Assembly: GCA_023430145.1 (NCBI GenBank)
Contig: JAEZCD010000143.1
Span: forward strand, 1 to 9,763
Reading direction: 5' to 3'
Origin: Pseudomonadota bacterium
Lineage (GTDB): Bacteria; Pseudomonadota; Alphaproteobacteria; Rhizobiales; Methylopilaceae
DNA: 9,763 nucleotides
Below, one piece after another: positions 1 through 5,074 of this stretch (the first letter of the stretch is position 1; each line of letters begins with the position of its first letter). The notes below the pieces were generated by a model. It worked only from the letters and a program-made list of their open reading frames with translations. It was not told where the DNA came from and did not search any database. The position numbers and the translations under genes are program-made.

Positions 1-279
1 CCATGACCACGCTCGCGATCGCGCCGAAGCCGCTGCGCCGCCTCTTTGATCGCCTCGACTATGCGCCGCGCCCGCGTAGCGGCGTCCTCGCGGGCCTGCT
101 CGAGCACTGGGAGGCGCGGCGCGGCCCCCCCGGGGGGGCCCCCCCCCCCGCCCCCCCGCGCCGCGCCTCCCAGTGCTCGAGCAGGCCCGCGAGGACGCCG
201 CTACGCGGGCGCGGCGCATAGTCGAGGCGATCAAAGAGGCGGCGCAGCGGCTTCGGCGCGATCGCGAGCGTGGTCATGG
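1..279. repeat. Perfect 124-nt inverted repeat with C/G homopolymer spacer (probable contig-end fold-back)
   Basis: Bases 1-124 are the exact reverse complement of 156-279. I checked several blocks along the arms and the pairing offset stays constant, with no mismatch seen. The 31-nt spacer (125-155) is made only of C and G runs: seven C, seven G, eleven C, one G, five C. The right arm carries the ribosome-site-proximal start of a leftward gene, so the left arm is a mirrored second copy of that start. A duplicated gene start ending in a low-complexity spacer at the very end of a contig is typical of a fold-back read or assembly artefact. A real hairpin chromosome end would give a similar picture, but would not need a homopolymer spacer. 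The palindrome is seen directly; its origin is inferred. Confidence 0.95.
156..277 (-). CDS. N-terminal fragment of an unidentified gene, truncated at the fold-back
   Basis: An ATG at 275-277 (minus strand) is preceded by a clear ribosome site GGGGAG (283-288) five bases upstream. The genuine reading frame gives about 40 residues, beginning MTTLAIAPKPLRRLFDRLDY and ending near GLLEHWEARR, before it enters the C/G spacer at 155. I do not recognise the family. The fragment has no signal peptide or membrane segment; it is basic and probably helical. It lies 93 bp downstream of the universal stress protein gene on the same strand, so it may belong to the same transcript. Its mirror image (start codon at 3-5, plus strand) is part of the inverted repeat and should not be counted as a gene. 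The opposite strand of this arm also reads as an open, helical-looking frame, which lowers confidence a little. Confidence 0.5.
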
Positions 280-309
280 TCGCTCCCCAAGGTTCACAAG
301 CGGCGCGGC

Positions 310-329
310 GCTCCCGGCTTCGCCGGAGC
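310..329. other. Small hairpin in the gap after the universal stress protein gene
   Basis: CCGGC (314-318) pairs with GCCGG (322-326) around a TTC loop, and three more pairs (310-312 with 327-329) extend it past one bulged C at 313. It falls in the 93-bp gap between the end of the universal stress protein gene and the next leftward start. There is no T-run after it on the minus strand, so it may be a weak attenuator, an mRNA 3' stabilising structure, or chance in GC-rich DNA. Confidence 0.25.
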
Positions 330-370
330 ATCCCCGCCCTGGCAGCAAAACGAGTATCCCAGCCGCTGCC

Positions 371-1204
371 TCAGTGGTGGATGAACAGGGAGACCGGGCA
401 GCGATCGGCGAGCTTCGTCGTGCACGAGCCGAGCAGCGTCTCGCGCCAGCCGCGGTGGCCATAGGCACCCATCACCATCAGCTGCGCTCCGCACTCGGCC
501 GCGGCTTCCGCCAGAACCTCGGCCGGATCGGCGCGCGTCGCCAAGGGCCACGCCTCCGCCTCGACGGCGTGCTGTCGCAGATAGGCGACGGCGGCGCTGC
601 CGACCTGCTCCGCCGCGGCCTTCTCGGCCGCAATGGAGGCCACGCGCACCGGCCCCAGGCGGCCGAGACCGAGCAGGGCGAACAGCTGCATCGAGCGGGC
701 CGCGGCCACGCTGCCGTCGAAAGCGACGAGGGTCGTGCCGATTCGGCATGCCCCCTCCGGGCAGAGCAGCAGCGGCCGCGGATTGCCGTGCAGCAGCCGG
801 TCGACGAGATGCGACAGCGCAGCGGAGGGAAAGCCGTCAAACGCGACATCACGGCCGAGGACGACGAGATCACGCGTCATCGCATTCTGGACGATCGCCT
901 CGAAGGCATCCCCGACGGTGAGCTCGCAGGTGGCGGAGGCACCCACCGCCTCGGCTTCCGAGAGCAGCCGGCGCCGCGCGAGATCCTGATGCTCGCTCGC
1001 CCGCTGCAGGCGCGCATAGTCGGCCTGCCGCTTGTAATGGAGTGCCCCGATCGGCACCGCCTCGGTCGGAGCGATCCGGGCCGCGTCGAGGACGCTGATG
1101 CCCGTCACGGTGACCGAAAGGCGCTTGGCGAGATCGAGCGCGACGCCCTGCGCGGCGAAACTGGCGGGCGTGTCGTCGATGCCGAGCAGCAGGCTTTTGA
1201 TCAC
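371..1204 (-). CDS. Tandem-domain universal stress protein (UspA superfamily)
   Basis: This 277-residue protein has two UspA folds in tandem (about 1-148 and 155-277), the double-length form common in alphaproteobacteria and mycobacteria. The second domain carries the full nucleotide-binding signature G-2x-G-9x-G-S at residues 246-260 (GAYGHRGWRETLLGS), and its first strand ends in the expected Asp (VAFDGS, D163), so ATP binding is likely there. The first domain keeps the opening strand and acidic residue (LLLGIDD) but its phosphate loop is degenerate, so it may not bind ATP. Such proteins are cytosolic and are induced under energy or oxygen stress. I chose the GTG start at 1202-1204 because the Usp fold begins immediately after it and GGGAG (1211-1215) sits six bases upstream. 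It lies 80 bp downstream of the beta-CASP gene and has its own FixK/FNR-like box at 1259-1272, so it may be transcribed both by read-through and from its own promoter. Confidence 0.93.
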   Translation of the reverse strand: MIKSLLLGIDDTPASFAAQGVALDLAKRLSVTVTGISVLDAARIAPTEAVPIGALHYKRQADYARLQRASEHQDLARRRLLSEAEAVGASATCELTVGDAFEAIVQNAMTRDLVVLGRDVAFDGFPSAALSHLVDRLLHGNPRPLLLCPEGACRIGTTLVAFDGSVAAARSMQLFALLGLGRLGPVRVASIAAEKAAAEQVGSAAVAYLRQHAVEAEAWPLATRADPAEVLAEAAAECGAQLMVMGAYGHRGWRETLLGSCTTKLADRCPVSLFIHH

Positions 1205-1210
1205 ACGGCT

Positions 1211-1215
1211 CTCCC
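1211..1215 (-). promoter_or_regulatory. Ribosome binding site that fixes the GTG start of the Usp gene
   Basis: GGGAG on the minus strand lies six bases upstream of GTG at 1202-1204. The reading frame stays open far upstream of this point, but homology to UspA begins right at the GTG, so this site decides the start. Confidence 0.7.
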
Positions 1216-1258
1216 GATCACGGTGGATCGCATCCTCGCGCGGGGCCGCGAACATGCC

Positions 1259-1272
1259 TTGATCTGCCGCAA
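1259..1272 (-). promoter_or_regulatory. Possible FixK/FNR-type box upstream of the Usp gene
   Basis: Read on the minus strand the sequence is TTGCG-GCAG-ATCAA. It matches 8 of 10 defined positions of the FNR/FixK palindrome TTGAT-N4-ATCAA, and fits the looser rhizobial FixK2 pattern TTG(A/C)-N6-(T/G)CAA. Its centre is about 61 bases from the GTG start. If the factor acts at -41.5, transcription would begin near 1224, leaving a leader of about 20 nt that still contains the ribosome site. That geometry is reasonable. It sits within the 80-bp gap between the beta-CASP gene and the Usp gene. The looser pattern can occur by chance, so this is weaker than the box at 3682-3695. Confidence 0.45.
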
Positions 1273-1284
1273 GGCTCGCGCGCC

Positions 1285-2880
1285 TCAACCGTCCGGCCGA
1301 TCCTCCTGCAGCGCACGCCGGAGGCGGCGGATCAGCACCGCTCTCGCCTTCTCGTCGGCCGTCGCGGCGAGCGCATCGTTGATGTCGAGGATCAGCCGCG
1401 ACACCTCGTTGTGCCAGTCGAGACGGGCGACCTTGCCGCTGTCGATACGCGCCGGCACGGCGGCGGCGACAGCTCGTGCGCCGTGCGTGGTCAGCTCGAA
1501 CGCCTCGTCGATGGCCGGCAGCACGATGCTGTCCGCATCGAGGATGCCCTCCAGCCGCGACCGCAGGCCGAAGAGCGCCGGCTCCTCGCCGTGCACCAGG
1601 AAGAGCTGGTGGCGGATCGGCAGGCGTTCCTTCACCCAGTCGGCGAGCTCGGGGCCGTCGGCATGGCCGGAATAGAGGTCGATCGATCGGATCCGCGCCC
1701 GGACCTTGAACTCCTCGCCCTGGATCCGGACCGCGGCGGCGCCGTCCTGGAGAATCCGGCCGAGCGTTCCTTGCGCCTGGAAGCCGACCAGCAGGACCGT
1801 CGCCTCCTCCCGCCAGAGCCAGTTCTTCAACCGGTGCCGGATGCGGCCGGCCTCGCACATGCCGCTGGCGGCGATGACGATGTGGAACTCGCGCAGACGG
1901 TCGAGCGCCTTGCTCTGCTCGACGCTCTCGGTGAAGCGCACATCTCGCGAGCGGAGACCGCGGATCAGCTCCTCGCCGGCGTCGAGATCGGCCGCGTGAT
2001 CGGCGAATACCCGGCTCGCCTTGGTGGCGAGCGGCGAGTCGACATAGATCGGGATGGTCGGCAGCTCGCCCTCGCCCATCAGCTGAACGAGATCGCTGAT
2101 CAGCTCCTGGGCGCGCTCGACGGCGAAGGACGGGATCAGCATCGCTCCGGCCGGCCTGTAGGCGGCGCGCACCTCGTCGCGGAGCACCGTGCGGCGCCGC
2201 TCGGCGGTGGCGTCGGGACGGTCGGTGTCGCCGTAGGTGCCCTCGCAGACGACGTAGTCGAGGCCCTGCGGGCCGTCGGGGTCCGGATGCAGAAGCTTGA
2301 AGTCCGGCCCGATGTCGCCGGAGAACAGCAGCCGCAGCGGCCGCTCGCCGTCGCCGGCCTCGATCTCGATCGAGGCGGAGCCGAGCAGGTGGCCGGCATT
2401 CCAGAAGCGCGCCCTGATCCCGGGCAAGACGTCGAACCAGGTCGCGTAGCCGACCGGGCGGAACTGCGTGAGGCAGGCCGCGGCGTCCGCGGCGACGTAG
2501 ATCGGCTCGACCGGGGGGATGTTGCGCCGGGCGCTCCGCCGGTTGAGCTGCTCGACCTCGATCTCCTGGATGTGGGCCGAGTCGGGGAGCATGACGCCGG
2601 CGAGATCCCGCGTCGCCGGCGTGGCGAAGATCGGCCCGCGGAACCCCGCCTTCACGAGCTTCGGCAGCAGCCCGCTGTGATCGATGTGCGCGTGGCTGAG
2701 AACGACGGCGCCGATCCGCGCCGGCGCGAACGGGAACGGCCGGTAGTTCAGCTGCTTCTCGGTCTTGGAGCCCTGGAACAGGCCGCAGTCGATCAAGAGC
2801 TGCCCGTGCTCCGTCTCGAGGCGGAAGCAGGATCCGGTGACCGCCCGGGCGGCGCCGTGGAACGTCAGGCGGAGAGTCAT
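1285..2880 (-). CDS. Metallo-beta-lactamase/beta-CASP family protein, probable ribonuclease (CPSF-like)
   Basis: This 531-residue protein has the architecture of bacterial CPSF73-like RNases such as Thermus TTHA0252. The N-terminal metallo-beta-lactamase domain carries the zinc motif SHAHIDHSG (H63, H65, D67, H68), a histidine in NAGHLLGSA (H164) and the aspartate in FSGDIG (D189). A beta-CASP insert follows, with IPSFAVERAQEL (249-260), YVDSPLA and ASGMCEAGRIRHR (338-350). A C-terminal RMMBL segment supplies two more metal-site histidines, in YSGHAD (H406) and FLVHGEEPAL (H430). All residues needed for a two-metal phosphodiesterase site appear present. A helical tail of about 65 residues (465-531) goes beyond the usual 430-470-residue family length. 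Expected role: cytosolic endo- and/or exonuclease in RNA turnover; the real substrate is unknown. The start ATG (2878-2880) has only a weak GGA upstream, but the fold begins right there (LRLTFHGAARAVTGS). It is second in the leftward operon, 102 bp after the alpha/beta hydrolase gene. Confidence 0.93.
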   Translation of the reverse strand: MTLRLTFHGAARAVTGSCFRLETEHGQLLIDCGLFQGSKTEKQLNYRPFPFAPARIGAVVLSHAHIDHSGLLPKLVKAGFRGPIFATPATRDLAGVMLPDSAHIQEIEVEQLNRRSARRNIPPVEPIYVAADAAACLTQFRPVGYATWFDVLPGIRARFWNAGHLLGSASIEIEAGDGERPLRLLFSGDIGPDFKLLHPDPDGPQGLDYVVCEGTYGDTDRPDATAERRRTVLRDEVRAAYRPAGAMLIPSFAVERAQELISDLVQLMGEGELPTIPIYVDSPLATKASRVFADHAADLDAGEELIRGLRSRDVRFTESVEQSKALDRLREFHIVIAASGMCEAGRIRHRLKNWLWREEATVLLVGFQAQGTLGRILQDGAAAVRIQGEEFKVRARIRSIDLYSGHADGPELADWVKERLPIRHQLFLVHGEEPALFGLRSRLEGILDADSIVLPAIDEAFELTTHGARAVAAAVPARIDSGKVARLDWHNEVSRLILDINDALAATADEKARAVLIRRLRRALQEDRPDG

Positions 2881-2982
2881 CGGCGGATCCGGATGGTGCC
2901 TTGGAGCGCGGGCGAAGGGCTCGTTTCGGTGTCTCTTAGCGCGGGATGCCGGTCTCGGCCCAGCCCTGCGCGGTCCATCGCC

Positions 2983-3618
2983 TCATGGCCGAGGCGACCC
3001 GCCGAGCCGTTCGGCGAACCAGAGCCCGGCGAGGCGCGTCACCTCCGCCATGGCGCCCGGCTCCTCGAAGAGGTGGGTGGCGCCGGGAACCACCTCGAGG
3101 CGGGACGGCCCCGCGAGCCTTCGCTGGGCGGCGCGGTTCCAGGTCAGCACCGGCTCGTCGCGTCCGCCGACGATCAGCAGCGTCGGCGCGCAAACCGCGG
3201 CGAGTGCCTCGCCGGCGAGATCGGGCCGGCCGCCGCGCGAGACGACCGCGGCGACCGCGTCCGGCCTCAGGGCGGCCGCCTTCAGCGCCGCCGCGGCACC
3301 CGTGCTGGCGCCGAACAACCCGATCGGCAGCGCCGCGAGGCGCGGCTCCCCGCGCGCCCAATCGATGGTCTGCACGAGGCGCCCGGCCAGAAGCTCGATG
3401 TCGAAGACGTTGGCGCGATCCTCGGCTTCGGCCTCCGTCAGAAGATCGAACAGCAGCGTCGCCATACCGGCCTCGGCGAGCGCCTGCGCGACCGCGCGGT
3501 TGCGCGGGCTCTGCCGGCTCGAGCCGCTGCCGTGGGCGAAGACGACGAGGCCCCGGGCGGCTGCGGGAACGGTCAGATCCCCCGGCAGCTGCCTTGGCGG
3601 TATGAGGACCGGGATCAT
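2983..3618 (-). CDS. Small alpha/beta hydrolase, dienelactone-hydrolase-like
   Basis: This 211-residue cytosolic protein has a complete apparent catalytic triad. The nucleophile elbow is GASTG (S105), the acid is D154 in GGRDEPV, and the base is H182 in GATHLFEE. An oxyanion/cap segment HGSGSSRQSPRN (29-40) is the form seen in dienelactone-hydrolase relatives that are often fused to, or adjacent to, a phosphoribosyltransferase. Here the hydrolase stands alone and no phosphoribosyltransferase is in the window. Substrate is unknown; true dienelactone hydrolases use Cys as nucleophile, so a Ser esterase or thioesterase-like activity is more likely. I chose the ATG at 3616-3618 because the family N-terminus (IPPRQLPGDLTVP) starts just after it; the upstream open frame is non-homologous. 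The ribosome site is weak (GAGG about ten bases upstream). The gene is first in the leftward operon and divergent from the erythromycin-esterase gene, sharing the 127-bp promoter region with the FixK/FNR box. Confidence 0.88.
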   Translation of the reverse strand: MIPVLIPPRQLPGDLTVPAAARGLVVFAHGSGSSRQSPRNRAVAQALAEAGMATLLFDLLTEAEAEDRANVFDIELLAGRLVQTIDWARGEPRLAALPIGLFGASTGAAAALKAAALRPDAVAAVVSRGGRPDLAGEALAAVCAPTLLIVGGRDEPVLTWNRAAQRRLAGPSRLEVVPGATHLFEEPGAMAEVTRLAGLWFAERLGGSPRP

Positions 3619-3681
3619 GCTGGCAGCGCCTCGCCGCGCAGTGACGCGGCTTGCACAATCGCACCGGGAACCGCCCCGGCA

Positions 3682-3695
3682 TTGACGCGCATCAA
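3682..3695. promoter_or_regulatory. FixK/FNR-family operator (TTGAC-N4-ATCAA)
   Basis: The sequence TTGAC-GCGC-ATCAA matches 9 of 10 defined positions of the FNR/FixK/Anr consensus TTGAT-N4-ATCAA and every position of the rhizobial FixK2 pattern TTG(A/C)-N6-(T/G)CAA. AT-rich half-sites of this kind are rare by chance in DNA of this composition, and this one lies in the only divergent intergenic region of the window. Its centre is about 57 bases from the rightward ATG and 70 bases from the leftward ATG, which suits activation of both operons. The site itself is seen directly; occupancy by FixK, FNR or another CRP-family oxygen or NO regulator is inferred. Confidence 0.75.
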
Positions 3696-3731
3696 CGCGA
3701 CGAGGCGCAGATCGTCCACAGAGGAGGCTGC

Positions 3732-3738
3732 AAGGAGG
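3732..3738 (+). promoter_or_regulatory. Strong ribosome binding site of the erythromycin-esterase-family gene
   Basis: AAGGAGG lies seven bases upstream of the ATG at 3746. It is the strongest Shine-Dalgarno sequence in the window and supports both this start and efficient translation. Confidence 0.85.
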
Positions 3739-3745
3739 GACGACG

Positions 3746-5059
3746 ATGTCGGTACTTCCCGGCCAGGCGACGCTGGACGAGATCTCGGCGGTCGTACGCG
3801 ACCGGTCCGAGGCGCTGCCCGATCCCGCCGACGCGCGCTTCGCGGACGCCTTCGACTGGCTCGGCGCGGCGCGGGTCGTTCTGCTCGGCGAGGCGACGCA
3901 CGGCACGGCGGAGTTCTATGCGGCGCGCGCCGCCATCACCCGGCGGCTGATCGACCGGCACGGCTTCCGCATCGTCGCCATCGAGGCCGACTGGCCGGAC
4001 GTCGCCGAGCTCGACCGCTTCGCGCGCAACCGCGGCAGCTGGGGGCAGCGTGACGCCTTCGCCAACTTCCCGCGCTGGATGTGGCGCAATGCCGAGTTCG
4101 CCGCCTTCGTCCGCGACTTGCGGACATGGAACCTGCACCGGGAGGCGCATGACCGCGCCGAGCTGCGCGGCCTCGACGTCTACAGCCTCTCGCAGTCGGC
4201 GGCCGCCGTGCTCGCCTATCTGGACCGGCTCGATCCGGAGGCGGCATCCATCGCCCGCCGGCGCTACGGCTGCCTCACGCCCTATTTCGACGAGCCGCAG
4301 CGCTACGGCGCCGAGGCCCGGTTCGGCGTCGTCGACTGCGAGGATGCGGTCGTCGAGCAGCTCGTCGCGCTGCTGGAGCAGCGGGGCCGCTATCTGCTTC
4401 GCGACGGTGAGGACTATTTCGACGCCGAGCAGAACGCGCGCGTGGTGAAGGCGGCCGAGACCTATTACCGGGCCATGTACCGCGGCTCGGTCGAGAGCTG
4501 GAACCTGCGCGACAGCCACATGCACGACACCCTCGTGCGACTGCTCGCCGCCCGTGGCGCGGGTACGAAAGCCATCGTCTGGGCGCACAACTCGCATGTC
4601 GGCGACGCCTCGGCGACGAGCATCGGCGCCAGCGGCGAATACAATATCGGCCAGCTCTGCCGCGCCACCTTCGGACAGGACTGCATCTCGGTCGGCTTCG
4701 GCACCGATCGCGGCCGTGTCGCCGCCGCCGACGACTGGGGCGGCGCGGTGCAGGTCAAGGACGTCCTGCCCGCGCGCGCCGACAGCTGGGAGCGGCGGTT
4801 TCAGCGTGCCGGCAGAGCGCGGTCGCTGACGCGGTGGCGTGACGATGTGGAGCTGCGCGCCGCCCTCGACGGCGTCCTGCTCGAACGGGCGATCGGCGTC
4901 ATCTACCGGCCGCGCACCGAGCTGCAGAGCCACTATTTCGGCGCCCGGCTGGCACGCCAGTTCGACGCCTATGTCTGGTTCGAGGAGACGGGCCCGGTGC
5001 ATCCGCTCGCCGGCGAGCCGCCCGAAGGCGCGCCCGACACCTATCCGTTCGGGCTTTGA
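3746..5059 (+). CDS. Erythromycin-esterase family protein (Erythro_esteras domain)
   Basis: This 437-residue protein matches the erythromycin esterase superfamily (EreA/EreB/EreC and many chromosomal relatives) over its whole length. The N-terminal signature LLGEATHGTAEFYAAR holds E49, H52 and R61. IVAIEADWPD gives E80, and IVWAHNSHVGDA gives H281 and H284. These correspond, with a near-constant offset, to the Glu/His/Arg/Glu and His set I recall as essential in the macrolide esterase EreB, so the hydrolytic site looks intact. Nothing in the sequence shows that macrolides are the substrate. Chromosomal members of this family are widespread and mostly uncharacterised, and in mycobacteria a related domain occurs in the DosR-regulated Rv2030c. 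No signal peptide is visible, so it is probably cytosolic. It is the first gene of the rightward operon, has a strong ribosome site, sits downstream of the FixK/FNR-like box, and ends 15 bp before the next gene. Confidence 0.92.
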   Translation: MSVLPGQATLDEISAVVRDRSEALPDPADARFADAFDWLGAARVVLLGEATHGTAEFYAARAAITRRLIDRHGFRIVAIEADWPDVAELDRFARNRGSWGQRDAFANFPRWMWRNAEFAAFVRDLRTWNLHREAHDRAELRGLDVYSLSQSAAAVLAYLDRLDPEAASIARRRYGCLTPYFDEPQRYGAEARFGVVDCEDAVVEQLVALLEQRGRYLLRDGEDYFDAEQNARVVKAAETYYRAMYRGSVESWNLRDSHMHDTLVRLLAARGAGTKAIVWAHNSHVGDASATSIGASGEYNIGQLCRATFGQDCISVGFGTDRGRVAAADDWGGAVQVKDVLPARADSWERRFQRAGRARSLTRWRDDVELRAALDGVLLERAIGVIYRPRTELQSHYFGARLARQFDAYVWFEETGPVHPLAGEPPEGAPDTYPFGL

Positions 5060-5064
5060 CGAGT

Positions 5065-5069
5065 AGGAG
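5065..5069 (+). promoter_or_regulatory. Ribosome binding site deciding the TTG start of the thioredoxin/CcdA-like gene
   Basis: AGGAG lies five bases upstream of TTG at 5075-5077 and inside the 15-bp gap after the preceding stop codon. No ATG lies close enough to replace it without losing the basic start of the signal peptide. Confidence 0.7.
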
Positions 5070-5074
5070 CGTCC

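Larger units (their letters stand above)
3619..3745. promoter_or_regulatory. Divergent promoter region between hydrolase and erythromycin-esterase operons
   Basis: This 127-bp gap separates two oppositely oriented operons and must hold promoters for both. Besides the FixK/FNR-like box at 3682-3695 it contains a short dyad, CCGGG (3664-3668) with CCCGG (3675-3679). I see no convincing sigma-70 -35/-10 pair on either strand. That fits activator-dependent class II promoters, whose -35 element is replaced by the activator site. If the activator is centred at -41.5 in both directions, starts would be near 3730 (rightward) and 3647 (leftward), giving leaders of about 16 and 29 nt. Confidence 0.6.

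Noticed and set aside
125..155. C/G-run spacer as a G-quadruplex or i-motif regulatory element
   Set aside because: Only one run of G is present on each side of the pattern, without the regular four-tract spacing, and the location at a fold-back point suggests sequence error.
3..221. Plus-strand small gene starting MTTLAIAPKP
   Set aside because: It is the mirrored copy of the leftward gene start at 277, created by the palindrome, and it reads into the homopolymer spacer.
173..1675. Plus-strand frame with a helical N-terminus opposite the Usp gene
   Set aside because: It starts inside the inverted repeat, crosses the Usp gene antisense and has no ribosome site or family features. The leftward start at 277 with GGGGAG is better supported.
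1205..1858. N-terminal extension of the Usp protein by up to 218 residues
   Set aside because: The extension is antisense-like, Arg/Pro/Gly-rich and overlaps the beta-CASP gene. The Usp fold and a ribosome site both place the start at the GTG at 1204.
3619..3906. N-terminal extension of the alpha/beta hydrolase to an upstream ATG at 3906
   Set aside because: It would overlap the divergent gene and the shared promoter region, and the added residues are Ser/Arg-rich with no family similarity.
1411..4053. Very long plus-strand open frame (880 codons) across the beta-CASP and hydrolase genes
   Set aside because: It is antisense to two well-supported genes, is rich in Arg/Gly/Ala/Asp with no recognisable domain, and also runs into the erythromycin-esterase gene. 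Long antisense frames are expected in GC-rich DNA with strong third-position bias.
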